From Apostichopus californicus (taxonomy: Eukaryota > Echinodermata > Holothuroidea > Aspidochirotida > Stichopodidae): 64,000 nucleotides of DNA. The notes beneath the pieces were generated by a model that was not told the origin of the DNA, did no database searches, and worked only from the letters and a program-made list of their open reading frames with translations. The position numbers were made by a program, and so were the translations under genes. Shown piece after piece: positions 12,927-27,400 of the stretch. The stretch is from positions 1 to 64,000 of the forward strand of contig JAIPMN010000236.1 of the NCBI GenBank assembly GCA_020650975.1, written 5' to 3'. Position 1 is the first letter of the stretch. Every line of letters begins with the position of its first letter.

Positions 12927-13294
12927 CCCCTGCAGGTGACCTGTCACCCTACCACTCTCTTCAGGATACCCCCACCACATCACCATGCTCCCCCATCTAC
13001 CCCCTGCAGGTGACCTGTCCCCCTACCACTCTCTTCAGGATACCCCCACCCCATCACCATGCTCCCCATCTACCCCCTGCAGGTGACCTGTTACCCTACC
13101 ACTCTCTTCAGGATACCCCCATCCCATTAACATGCTTCCCATCTACCCCCTGCAGGTGACCTGTCACCCTACCACTCTCTTGAGGATACCCCCATCCCAT
13201 CACCATGCTCCCCCATCTACCCCCTGCAGGTGACCTGTTACCCTACCACTCTCTTAAGGATACCCCCATCCCATCACCATGCTCCCCCATTTAC
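12927..13294. repeat. Minisatellite, five copies of a 73-74 bp unit
   Basis: Five head-to-tail units each begin CCCCTGCAGGTGACCTGT and end near CATGCTCCCCCATCTAC, differing by a few substitutions and one-base indels. The unit is C-rich against AT-rich flanks, so base composition changes sharply at the edges. There are no unique spacers, so it is not a CRISPR-like array. Confidence 0.95.
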
Positions 13295-16200
13295 CCCCTT
13301 CCCCACTAATGGTCATCATTACTATCCCAAATTTGTTGTCCTAAAATTCCTTGCATATTCCCAAAGGATTAATTTCCTGTATATTGCTAAAACTATGCCA
13401 ACATAGGAAAGTACAATATGAACCCTAGAGATATGTAGATAAATATCCACTTTAATGAAAATCTACAGTTTTGCAACTTTTGAACCAATGCAACTTCCCT
13501 TCTGACCGCATATATACCATGCTGAAATCACCCATCTAGCTGTTTAAACTCATTTCCTAAAAGTTGGCAGTTTTTTTCCCTTCTGAATTACATCTGTGGT
13601 TAATTAATTTCTACCTCCCTATAAAGAATATTTAAGATACAGAATACTGGAATGGAAATTATTATCCAATCCAAAGTCCTATTTAATGGAATAAAAATTT
13701 ATCATGCAGCAGCTGTTTTCAAGTTAAAATGGCAGTTTTACCAAGTTTTTGGCTTGACTTCCATTCAACATTTAGATTCCAGATATTATGCAAACACATC
13801 AAAAGAAATTATACGATTACTTCCTAAATTTAAACATACTAATATAAAAAATATTGCTCTTAACTTTTAAGTGAAATCTTCATATTTCTTCCCGTAAATG
13901 AAAGCTGATATTAATCTGAAATATATTTTTATGCATTGTATACAATAAGGTAAAAGCTGAAGAATTCTACAACAGGAAGAAAAAGGTTTGAAAGGACACT
14001 TGATTCAGGAAGTCATAAGAAATGGTACAAAAGAAGAAAAAAAATGAAGAAAATATACCTAAAAAAAAAAAATTCAAGATGATCAAATAATGCATATATA
14101 GAATTTTATCAAACCAAAAGATCATAATAATTGAAGAAATATGAAGATTTATCAAAATTTTGCTAAGAAATGCTTTCCAGTGATTGTGCACAAGAATTTT
14201 TTGGTGACTGAATTTCATGTCCCAACATTTATCACTCTGCAAGGAGGCCTACAGTGTAATTATCCTCATGGACCAAGTCTTCCAGGCCATAAAAGCAAAC
14301 TTTTATACTAAATGACCACTTTTGGTCTGTATAACAAACTTTGAGCAAATACAGAAGACAATTTATTGTTTTTTTTTTTTTTTTGAGCAAAGGATGCTGG
14401 TATTTGCCTAATTCACTTGTTTTGAGATACAAGGAATAAAATACATACCATGAACTGAAAGACAATGGTAAAGGCATATGGGTTAAAACCAAAGTCAAAA
14501 CTACTGCTGAAAACAGGAATCTATAAAAATGGAAGTATCTCATTGCGACTGGCCTTCGTCATTTACCTTTTCATTTTAGCAAACATCTTACTATGCCGTT
14601 AATAAGAAATTGGACTTAAAACAACGATGTCACCGTGAAAAAAACAAAAAAACAATTCAAAGTAAAAACAAACTCAAAGTTGAGATTCACAGGTCATCAG
14701 TATTGACCCAAAATATGCTAGAAAAGTCACAAAATGGTCACTCATACTTCAATGAGGAAAGAATTTTGCCTCGTTGAGACAATGAATCAAAGACTAAATC
14801 TAGTTAAACACCTCTTGATGTCTGGAAATAACTTTGAAAATTCACAACCACAGGGAAAATACGTTTAAAAAACTTTCCACAAATGCGTGAATTTGGGACA
14901 AATACTGATGAGAAGGCCTTGGCTCTCTAGGTTCAGATGCAAGATGATCTTAACACAAGGTATAATATTAAAACTTAAAAAATAAAAAACCCTGCTAAGC
15001 TATGCAACAATTGAGCCCATAACTACTGTCGGTGTTATTAAAGGAAAAAGAAAATGGGGTGGGGGGGGGGGGGAAGAGGCTGGATAGGATAGTAAAAAGA
15101 CAGGTAAGGGACATCAAAAAGAGAGGTACGGGACTGAATAGGATAGTAAAAAGAGAAGTAAATGGTAAAAAGATAAAAGATTCTCACAGGGGCTATTAAC
15201 ACCATGTAAATATACAATAAACTTGTCAAAAAGTACTCAAAAAGTATGTGTTACACTTACCTATTAATTCTTAGATCACGTGTATGCTTGTTCCTTTAGT
15301 GCTATGAGAGTTAAAGACCCTTTTTGTTTAATTAAAGGAGTATATCGCTATGAATGTAAAGTCCAATTATGAAGGTAAACATTTATTATACTCAAAAAAT
15401 TATATAAAACATAAATAAATAATTAATCATAATAAAAACGGAAGAAAAACAGCATTATATTCTGTGGGTTGACACATTCTTTGACATTTGAGACCAAATG
15501 CAATTAGGTATAATTTAATTTGAATACACCTTCACTTCAATGGTAATTTGACTTCACTGTATATTAAGTAAGTTAATGTGAGTTAAGGTAACACAAGGGA
15601 ATTCTATATTAATATCACAAATTTTGTGAATGTCTAATAGCACACTACAGCATGGAATGTCAGCGTTTGACTTTATTTTTATTCTCCTCGACCAACTCTC
15701 GCCTTTTACCAACCCTGAAAGGAATGATCCATCATTAATGGTACATTTAACACAGAACAGTCTCGACTTAAAACCATTCACTGAAGAATTTGGCACATAA
15801 TGAGTAAAAAAAAATGATATTACCTATAATATCAATATAACAACAACAAAAACTGCAATCAAACTTCACAAGTACAGCCAAACAATATACAAAAAAAAAA
15901 AGGTTTTTGCAAATGTTTAAATATAAAACAACAAATATCACTTTTAAAATACCTATCAGCCTCTGGTGAGAAGGATGTTTAATAATCCATAGATATAAAT
16001 GAGATATTATTGATATCCTAAAATATCTTGCAAATACGCAATTTTGTATCGCCTCCTTAAATCAGCCTTTATTGTCTTCCGTCAGTGTCTTAGTGAAACC
16101 TGCCATGCTTTCTCTCCACAGAATCAATTAGTTGGTCAAAACTGCATTTTCAACTATTACATATATAAATGTTTTATATGTTTTTTATATAACTGGCCTG

Positions 16201-18420
16201 CAAGTCCATTTAATGACACTAAGCAGCAGGGCAATAGCTAGACTTCTCTTTATTAGATGGCCAAAGCTTTTTCCAGGGGGGCAGGCAAAATCTATTTTCT
16301 AGGAGAATTGTGTTTGACCATTTCTGGAGGGGAGAGGGAGGGAAGGGGTGTGAAAAGAGCAGGGTATAACCCTTCTTTTAATATTCCAAATTGAATGTAA
16401 TGAAAACATGATGCACTTTGCATAAAACTTTGCAGCAGAGGCATACCTTTCAGCAAAAAAGGTTTCACCAAATTATGTTTTACAAAGGAATCAAACTAAA
16501 CAGAAAACTAATGTTTGTAGGTACTCTCTATAAAGCAAAATTTTAAACGGATATTACGGTACTTTCACTAAAAAAAAGTGTGAAAAATAATTTCAGAAAT
16601 ATTTGTTATTTTAGAATTATATACTTTATCATTTCAATGAAGAATGTTTATTAGGTTATCTGTAATTATAGCAGTTTTACATAAAATTCACGTCATGACT
16701 TCTATTGTTGAATAATTGTCTTTAAAAAATATGTAAAAGAAAGATAAAAAAAAGGGTAATAAAGAAGAAGAAAACTATTTCAAGGTATCAAGGTGTGTTG
16801 GATAAAAAGATCTGCTGTTTTCAATACCAAAGATGTAAGTTAATATTTAGTAATATTTAGAGATATCTTTTCTAATTTTATACCGCTACCTTTTGATAGA
16901 AATCTGGAAGGAATACAAATGGAATGAAATATAGACATCTCCCTCACCAGCTGATTCAAATTTGCTCTGTAAATATGTAAAAAATTTGACATTTTTTTAA
17001 CATTTTGACCAACCATCATGACTTAACATTTGGGCCAACTATCATCTCAGCTTTATCATTTCAAGCCAAAATTTGCTCTTTGAATTGATTATGTTTTAGA
17101 TTGTTTAATTTTTAATTAAATATCCCATGAATGAAGAAACAAATATATACTAATTCTTTCTAAAAAAAAGAAATAACTTTTCTTGATATCAGCCTCATGA
17201 ACCATAATATATGTTTTCTATTTTATTTTTATAAATTCGCCATGGATGTTGAGAAGTAAAGGTTGAAATATTTAGTACATAGAAATATATTTTTTTCTAT
17301 AAAATTTCATACTAAAAGTTAAAAACATATATGAAAGAATGACAAGGAGGCACGGTAGAAAGTATTCAAAAGTCAGCCTCTTGGTATACGGATACATTAA
17401 AAACAAAAAAATATTGAGAATAATCTTAAATTGTAAAATATGTCTATCGTAGAAAAGCAAGGCATCTGTATTTACCAAAAAACAGAGTGAATGAAAAAAC
17501 TCTAAATTTGGTGACCAATTTAATTATTTGGATGAATGATACCTGTTTGCTGATAAACACCAGAATAAGAAATAACAGCAAAGACAATCAATCGCCACAA
17601 CTATTTGAAAAGAAACACGTGATTTAATCTCAGGCAAGAACACAGAAATGTAAGAGAAATTCCTCTGTTAAGACAATCCCTTTGACATTAAGAGTGATCA
17701 TTTTTATATACTGCTGAGGATTCATTAAAAAAATGATACTAAAGGTATTCTTACCTTCCACAATCACACAAATATATTAGAGCACTTCTGACAGGGGTGT
17801 CCTTTAGTATAAGTTCAAAATAATATCAAATAACAATAATTTTATGCCATGTTTGCTAAAATAAAATTGTTTTACTCTATAGCTTTGTTATGTTTGCATT
17901 TTCATCGTGAAATTTGGGATAGTGTTTAAAGAAATTAAACGTCAATAATCACCGATGCAAAAAATCACTGACATTTTAGCAAATTCTTACAAACACACTT
18001 CAATTAAAGAAACCCAAGAAACGCATCAAGGAAAAGACATCAAAATTCAAAACTCATCTGGTCTTGTAATGTCAGCTGTTTGACTTATTCAAGTCCTCTT
18101 AGTTGCAAATACAGTAACATTGAACTCCTGTTACTTGTACCAAAAGAGATGCCTATATCTAAGTTCATCATTCGTACAATTCCTTTTATATTTGTCTGTG
18201 TGTCAATGACAACGACTGCATTTGCTGCTCATTATTTGCAATTTAAAGAGAAGATGATAAAGCCCTGCAAGAAGATCCCATTCTCTTAAGTTATAGCCTT
18301 CAATGCCTTTCAGACCAGATTTTCTTAGAGGTAAATGTTGAACATAAAAGCACACATAAGTTGGATTTATCATCACTTAAACACTTGCGAACAGGGTAGA
18401 ATTACTAGTTCGCTACGACA
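13295..18420. other. Spacer and probable 3' UTR of the whirlin-like gene
   Basis: No coding exon recognised. The right part probably contains the 3' UTR of the minus-strand whirlin gene, which ends at 18421. It is very AT-rich, with poly(T)/poly(A) tracts (about 14368) and a 13-base G run at 15061. Confidence 0.4.
15078..15170. repeat. Short imperfect tandem duplication (about 53 bp, two copies)
   Basis: The block GGATAGGATAGTAAAAAGA and the bases after it are repeated once, directly beside a 13-base G run. A purine-rich local duplication with no sign of coding function. Confidence 0.55.
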
Positions 18421-21400
18421 TCACGTAGTTGGCAGAAACTCCACGCTCATGAATTGGGTGCTCTTGTCGGCGTACGAGTGACGGATGATGTCCACGGCCT
18501 CATCGTGAGTCACGTAACGTAAAGACGTGCCGTCGATTCCCACCAGGGTGTAGGATACCTAGTCAACATGATAGAAATAAATTCTCATTATTGGCAATGA
18601 ACATTTTACGAGTTGATAAATACATTTTGTTTACCCAGAAAACCCAGCATCTTTGTACAGGTCCCATCTTTAGAAAGGGACAGTGAGTTTTGAATTTCAT
18701 CTCACAAAGTTTACTTATCTTGCCTGGATTCAATTAGAAAAGTTTGTCCATCATATTCCCTTCCTCTCTAACATCTACGGATTTGAAAATGATCCTTGCT
18801 TTCTCATTAACTAAATATGCACCAATCATTGCACAACCTGTTTCTAACAAAAAACCTGGCTTTCTTTTACCCCCTGTGGGTAATGTTTGTAGCAATACAA
18901 AGAGACAAATTCATGACAAAATAAATATCCACAGTGCAAACCAGTATGTGATGGATGTACACATGATGTAAATTGACATGTTTATTATGAAGAAATATCC
19001 TTAAATATCATCATATATGCCGAGCCTTCTGGCTTTCCACGTACCACAACAGTCAAAACTGTCGATTTGAACGACAAAAAGAAACGGTTTGCTTCAACAA
19101 AAAATTGTGACAGAGTGAATGATGCCATGTAGGAGAGGCAGGTTGATAGAGCAGAGGACTTGTAGACCAGTTCTCACTGCTTGAAATTCTGTGTTCACTC
19201 GTTTGAACTTTGGCCTTCCTTCTCTCCAACTTAGTATCTCTCATGATTTGAATGTCACAACTAAACCATGGTACTGATAAAAGCAATGGCAAATCAAAAA
19301 GAAACTAATTCTTAGGTTTGGCAACTAATCATGATGGTTTACTAATATTGGTTAATTAATTAGTGAACTTTGGTAGTGCCGAAAGTCAAAGGGGGCGGGG
19401 TGAGGGGGGGTGGGGGGTGGAGAGGAAGAGACGATGTTTTACCTGCAAAGTACCATCTTCAGCTGCTGCACCACCTGGTATGATCTGGTCAATCTTCACG
19501 CTAGGTTGGTGCTTACAATCAGAGCCTCCGGATACACTTAAACCTAGAAGGAAACACATAAAAAACAAAAAAAATACAATCTTATATTTCTGACCATTCA
19601 AACCGGGGTTAACTTTTCAAAATTGTCTGAGACAACCAAATTTCTATTCAGACACAGTTGTTTAAAAAAATTCAGACTGTTTTGTAACTGAAAACCCTCC
19701 AATATGTTAAATGATAAATTGGTGTCACCTCTCCATCACTTTAAAATAATAATAGTATTAAGCCCAAGATGCACCTGAAGGGTTGTTTTACCGATCCGAA
19801 GCTATGTGTCCTCTTCACCAAACCTACACAATTCTCCTTCAGTGTGCATATTGTACATTTTTTTTTATTTAGTTACAACTTTTTTATGAAACAACCAAAT
19901 TTGAAGTTCAGACAACCAAAAAATAAGACCTGGTTGTCCAAGAGACAATGTCAGAAAAAATCCTTAAAAATTTGCCCTGCAGACGACTCGGATAATTCTT
20001 TTATTAAATGATAAGTGATGAATATCATAACACCATGTCATACACTAAAGAAAAGATTGGTTGATTGATTTCTGTAACAGCTGTTATCAGTAACACTCAC
20101 CCAAAGAAGGGTTAATTTTATAAAGGTCTACTCTGAATGAATCAGTGGGAAGGGGACTAGATGGCCAAGGAACATCAACCTCAAGGGTACCCTCCATCCT
20201 AGCTTCGTTGCCAATCTCACGTAAAGGAGATGGTTCGTAGTCGTCACCTAGGTCACGGTTCCGTACTTGAATGTTTGGGCGCTTCATGTCATTATTAAAA
20301 CTGTTTTTCCTGATGAAATGATGAGAACAAAAAATGTCATTATTGGAGATATATGTTATAACAGTTTATAGACGAATTCTTGCAAATCAACTAAAGCAGA
20401 GGTCTAGGCATTTGCTGATCATTGAAGATAAAACAAAACATCAGTCAAATGTAATTTAGAAATCTAGGTCAAAAACAAGGTTAGGGTACCTTCATGCATA
20501 ACTTTTTAGCTTAACAGACAGAATTCCTGAAAGTTTTGAAAGCAGTTCTTAAAGTTTTCCGGTACATATTGATTCCAGTAAACATATTGTTAGTTTTTGT
20601 TGTTGTATGGAGTGTTATGACCAACGGATTCCCTCTAGAGGTCAGTCTACTGTATTTTGAATTGAACAATGTTTCTTTATGTAAATATGTTAACACTAGG
20701 CCTATACTACTCTCACAACAGACAGTACCAAAACCTAACATAATTTGAATGATCTACACATAAGACTCAAGGATGAATCCATAGCTTCTAATTATAGACT
20801 CATTATCACAGGTTAAATTAGCAGCTGATTGCAACCCATTCACGCAAGAAGAAATGACTCATCGTTGCTGTGTTGATCAATGCTTTAGCTACATGAGTAA
20901 ATAAGAGGTAAACATCAGGTAAGAAATGGACTATGCCAGATGTATAATTGTAATATGGCCGTGCAACCCAGGGGCATATAACTTACAAAATTCCTTTCTT
21001 TGGAGATGACAACGAGTCTGCACTGTTTATTGAAAGTTTGTCAAATTCCGAGATGGAAGCGTAGGGTGCTTCCACCGCCATAGCAGAATTCATCCGTGAA
21101 TCCTGATTTCCGCTTTTCTTGGACTTGTTAACCTTGGCGTAAAGTGGCTCATCGGGAGGGTTGACAATGTGACCGTAACCATTGCTGAAGGCGAAGCTCT
21201 CGGGAGGCGGGGGTGGCGGAAAGTCCAGCGGGTTGGCGTACAACGGAGGAGGAGGTGGAGCAAAGGGAGGCGGTGGAGGGGGCATCGGAGGTCTCTGCGA
21301 AGGTGACGATGTCCTCTGTGAAATAGGTCGGTCGATATCATTCCGCGTTTCGCCATTAAATCCGTACGAGCCCAGTCTCATAGCGGCCGAACTGCTGTCC

Positions 21401-24400
21401 GAATCTCCCGAGATTTCGTCTGCTTCGGGAGGATAATTCGAACGGGGCGTAAAAGTCTGTAAGGGGCTCTGCTGTCTGACCGGGATTGAAGTGAAGCCTC
21501 CTCTGAAGTCCCTCTCTTCTAAAGACGCAGAATGAGGAGTATTGTGATTGACTACTGAATTTGCATTCAAGTCTCTTGAAGGGTCCCCTGGCCCTAAGGC
21601 CGAGTTCAAACTGGCAAGGACTGCAGCTTCTGACTCACCAAAGGTGAAATTCCGGTTTGATTTCTGCCCCGGAGAGAGTTCGGGGCTTGAGGCGTCGGCG
21701 TAGGAATCCTGTCTGGGGATTATCTCTGGATTAGAAGAAATCATGACTTTCTTTCCTCTCAACCTGGTCAGATTGCTATCCTCGCTGGTCTTAATGTTCA
21801 CATATTCCGAAGGTCCGACGGGTATGGGTTCGGGGGCGACCAGAGGTGCTGATATGGTAGGTATGTGACTGTACTGGGACCTCTGGGGACCATTATACCC
21901 CTCTGTTGACTGTGTCTTATGTAAAGATGGATGAACATTTGTTGAACTTGAATCTGGCAAGCCGAAGGAAAGAAAGTTTTGAGCCATTTCAAAAAACAAA
22001 TTTATTAAGGTTTCCTTTAATAATAAAAAAAATCAAACACTAGAGGGTCAACAAACCTAAGATTCAAACAGTATTTTATATTAATGAACTCAACAGATAT
22101 TTCACAAAATGACCTAAAGTCAATAATCAACGATACTAATGAGAAATTTTATTGAATTGTCTTTTCATTACCAGTGGTTGGAGAAACATTTGATATACCT
22201 TTAAATGATGGTACCAATGTCAGGCAATATCTCTTCTTTCCCTGATTAGTATTATTGAGGTTATAAAGATGTGTTATCAACCCCCCAGCCCCCCCCCCGG
22301 TCCCCATACTCCACTCTATCCAGTTACAGGTGAAACAGAATTATCAACTTGACACCAGATCTGGGTTTTTGGCTTACTTTCTTTTTCCTGTTTCCTGACT
22401 TGTTTCATGGCCTCCAGTTCCTTCTTTGAGACAAGTGAATCAAACCTTCCGATGTCTTTAGGAGCAATGAATCCCCTACAAATAGAGAGACAGATAGAGG
22501 TCTTGTAAATGGTGGACATATTGCTCCATGGCTTAACCACGAGGTTGCTATACAGTTATAGCTGAATATGTCACACTATGACTGTTACAGGAAAGTCCCG
22601 GAACAATTAATATAATCCGTTCCTTTAGTTTACCAAAATCATATCAGGAATGATGGAATTTGGATTAAGGTTTTACAAATGGAAAAACAAACAAAAGGAA
22701 AAAAGAAATACAGATAGTTAGTTTGCGGGACACAAAATATTCTGATTTGGAATAAGCAGTAGCTAAAACCGTGTTAAAATTAAAAGCAACCAAATGATTG
22801 TACCTATGATATCTTAGTTAGAATGTGTGGTATCTAACTATATAAGAATATTACATGCCTTGGTAAGAGTTTCATCATGCTACGTTCCGATGCAGCATTA
22901 ACAATCTGTAGGTCCCAGTCAGTAGTGCATTCAATATGAGTTCATTGGTGGACGAGTGCTGTTAATATGTATTTTCAAATCATCACAATGAGATTTGAGA
23001 TCTATACCTTTAATGATTCCTATTTCTTAAAATATCATTTTTTCTTTAACCTAAACTAGAGTGTGAACAATGAAATAAAAGTCATTATACAACACCTAAT
23101 TATATTCCGGCCATTTGATTGGTCAATTGCTCGTCGATTGCATGCAAAATCCGCTCTATTGCACGCTATGAAATAGAACCATGCGTTATACTTTTTTGAT
23201 AGCACTTTTTTCAATGGTAAGAGAGCAGAGAAACCTGTACGTTCGAAACAATCTGTTGCATGAGTGCATTTTACATCCAATTATATCCAAATTTGAAGGT
23301 ATTGTATAAAACAAATAATGAATGGTTTCCATTTGTGCAATAGTGCAAATATTTCATTCGTTGAAAGATGTAATTTGTTCCATTCAACTCGGCTGCGCCT
23401 CGTTGAATGGAACATTCCATCTTTCAACTCATGAAATATTTGCACTATTGCACTCATAACCATTCATTATTTGTATAATATAGTGTATTTGTTTTGCTTG
23501 ACTCAATTTTCCCCTCAGTGACAATATTTCTCTTTCATATGGACAAGACGGAGATTCTTACCTGATATCTCGAAGTAAGAGAACTTTCTCAGGTTGATCC
23601 AAGATTGCAAGAAGTGGAACAACCAGAGCATCAATGTTACCTTCTTCATCATACTGCAAGAGCAACGGACAAAAAATGATAAATCTCCATGGTTACGTGA
23701 TATATAGGAAACTTGAAAACAGCATTCATGTTGGTAATATTTGAAGGGAATTGCCTGAAACACATTTTGGCCAAATGCCTAAAGACTATTGTTTTATGGC
23801 ATCTGTTGTTTGTACTGATAAAGTCATTGGAATGAAGTATATTTGCGCAGGTTTCAAAAATATGTCACAAAAGTACCTCTTTGAAAACGCACTGACCCCA
23901 GTGGTTGGGTAATGAACTGATAATCTTTGAACATTTGAAAACTTATGGTTAATAAACAAACCAGCTTATCATGAGGATAAGTCCTGTATGTCTTTATGGT
24001 TTTAATTTTTATAACTCTTGTAATAACTGTTAGTTTTGTATGTCTGTAAAGTCTTGCACATTTTATAAGTCCTGTATGTCTTTAACTTTTGTTAAGTTTT
24101 GTGTATTTGTAAGTCATGTATGTAGGAAGACTTTATCACAATGTTCTGCATTGCTGTTCCCTAAAGTTGGAGTGTTAGCTCAGTGGTTAATGCCGGTGCC
24201 TTCCAATCATAAGGTCCCCGGTTCGAGTCACTACAAGATTAATGTATGTCGTCTAGTTACAGAGTTGTTGACAATTGACAATTCATAATCATGGACGTTA
24301 AATATGAATGTAAGAGACTGACTTCGGTCAGCTTGCGGCTTTGATAAGCCAATGAGGCTTCTTCGCGAGTTCCTGCTTGCAGGAGGATCTAAGATACATA

Positions 24401-27400
24401 CATACATAAAGTTTGATTTCTACTTACCCTTCTGATGTGTCTCAAGACAGCTTTACTTTCATCTGGATTCAAAACTTTCTTGGCCGATTCTTCTAACATA
24501 GCGTGGTGAGACGGTGCTGTTATACTGGCTAACATCACCTGGGTGCCGGCTCCCTGAACAAATAACCCACGTTGCTTCCCAATGCTACCGTACGGAACTG
24601 AAAAAAGAAGTTTAATATCTCCTTGATGGAATGTGTCATCCATTTTCTAAATTACTTTTGAGAGCTGCTTATCAAACTCAAAATGAATAATTAAGAATTG
24701 ACTAATAACAGTTGCATCACATTTCACTAACATGGAAACAAAGGGTGGCAGGGGCAGGGTATAAGTCTGACATGGGAATATATGAGGACATAATTTGATT
24801 AATACGTATTTGCTCTCGTGCTTATAAATGTAAAATATAGCAATGGCTGCTTTAGCTCGAGTCTAACTATCTTACCGAATCAAGCAACCTACCCCTCCCT
24901 AAGTTACTACTGAGGAATATGTTTCAGGCTATCAACTTGAAGGATCTATCCTGATTTGTATTAGCTACAAGTATCATATATATTGTATATGCCACAATCA
25001 CCCTATCAAACAAGTACACATTTTGCACTTCAATTACAGTAATATTGCAACAACAAAAGAGGGTGAACTATGACAGAAAGCTCACAAGAGACAATCTAGA
25101 ATGTTGTAAAACACAAAACACAATTTCAAAACATGTCAAAATTGAAGGAAATTCATCAATATATTTCAGTATGTTACTTTATAACTTATACTGCTTTAAA
25201 TACATATTTCATCTGATCTCCTTCAGAAATATCAACAGATTTAATAGTAAAGTTTGTCCTACCTATGTCTTCTGCTTTGTCTGGAGTTCCAGGAGTACCT
25301 TTCCTAGTGGCCCATTGACCGCTAGCTTTTAGATTGCTATCGTCCAGATCTGATGAGTCCTCTCGTTGCAGCGGCACCCTTCTTTTGACCTTCACGTCCT
25401 CCCTGGTCTTACGGAAACTATTCAGAAGTCCGTGCATCTTGCCTCTACCTGATAAAACAGAATATTTAAACAAAATTCTTACTTGATTTTTAAATTACAG
25501 TGAAAACAAAAGATGTTCAAGTAAGTAAAACAAAATCTGTTAGCCAGATTTGAATAAAAACAAAACAACATGTAAACAATAAATAACAAAAAGTGTGGAT
25601 AGCCTCACACTGCAAGCCAATTTGGAATCAACAGTGGTTCCAAATGACCCTACATGACCTTTGACCTATACAAGTTTTATATGCCCTACTGGAGCCACTG
25701 AAGTGATTCTTGAATATATATATTCATTCAGCTTTCTAAATAGAAGAATTTGGTTTATTTTCAAACAAAAACTTTACCTAACCTTTGATATTGAAATATC
25801 TTAAGACTGCCAATGGAACAAAGTGATTCCAAGATTATTGATAAATGGATCCTTACCATCAGAATTGAAAAAGAAAAGAAATGAAATGCGAATCTTACTC
25901 TTGCGACCTTTTCTCTCGCCCATGCTTTCGTTGAGTTCTTCATCTGTTTTGGTATCGTCTCTGCTTTTGTTAATGTCATGTTCTTCTTCAACTGCTTCCA
26001 TTGAGGTCTTATTCTTATGGCCAGATTTGGTTCCAAAGAACATTTCTCTTAGAGTCTTACCCTTTTTCTCTCTTTTGTGGTAGACATCATCTCTGTCTAG
26101 CATTGGTCGTTGCTTTTCTGATGTGGAAAATAGAAAACGATATTCATTGTTTCAACCAACAAACTAATAAATCATTAAATGTTTTCGGTGGTCCAATGTA
26201 CTCTGAGGGATAGCCTAAGTGATGCAGTGCTAAAAGTGAGATGCTACAGGCTTTGCACAAATCATGCTCAATCATGCTCAATAGATCTTCAGACATAGTG
26301 GACTTCACTTTGCTATCTTCTGAGTGTCAAACTTTGTTGTCAAAATTGCTAGGAATCTTAATGGCAGATAAAACTGATTATACTTTGGGGATCTTCAAAT
26401 TGTAGAGGATATTGTTTGCCAAGCATAGTACTTGTAATCCTGAGGGGATTAGTTACCAAGTTACCATCAAAAAGAAAAAACTATTCTGCCCTTTTTAAAT
26501 TTTGGATTCTTCAAGTACCCTAGAAATTGTCCTGTATAGTTTGCAAGATACTAAGTCCCTTAGAACCATCATGAAGTATTATGAAAAGTAAAACCTGGGA
26601 TGTCATGAAAGCTTACCTCCTGTTACTTTCATGCTGAACGACCTCCCAAGTTTTCCTCGTTTCTTCTCCCTGACCCTGGGGGGTCCCCTCTTTGTGGGTG
26701 TGGATGTTCGTGGAGGTGGTTCCGGTTCCTTCCTGATGGCGTCCTTTCCTCCCTGTGGGTCCTGATGACCCTCCTTAACGCCACCAGAGCTAGATCCCTG
26801 AAGGGTTGTTAGAAACCAGAGACATCCGAGTATTAAAAACAATTGCAAATCATTTACTGTGTTCACCATCATACTTTGTAACATGCCTGATAACATCATT
26901 TAACATCATTTACAACATTAGTGTAAATCTAGCCACTGTGGTATTCATTCTTCCCATCCTTGAAAAAAACTGACTGTGTTAACAAGTTATATCTTAAATA
27001 TATATCCCTTAGGCCTTTTCCACCATAAATGATACCAGGTTAAAAGATCTTTTCACATGATGGACATACCAACCCAAGGTATAACATTCATAAATCATTC
27101 ATGAAACTAAAACAGTAATAACATGAATGTTTTCTTTGTAACACTACCAGCTCTCCAACTCTCAGAATTTTTAGAAGTTTACAGGAACAAATGAATCGGT
27201 TGCTAATGAGTGGTCTCACCACTAATTTAGAAAAGACAATAGCCAAGAACTTTGCACAAGAAGGGTATGCTTACAGATGGTCAAATCTATGTATTATTCA
27301 TTTGTCCAACCCTTCATGAATATTCAATATCACATTAATTTTTGACATGATGCCATACCTAACACCATACCAAACCACCACCGACCACCCACCCACCACC

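Noticed and set aside
12927-13294. CRISPR-like array
   Set aside because: Units are continuous with no unique spacers, and the genome is eukaryotic; it is a minisatellite.
21182-21436. Glycine-rich open frame on the plus strand
   Set aside because: It is the antisense shadow of the proline-rich WHRN exon; poly-Gly mirrors poly-Pro codons.
24169-24240. Functional tRNA gene
   Set aside because: The A and B boxes are good but the stems do not pair, and a body, microsatellite tail and target duplication show a SINE.
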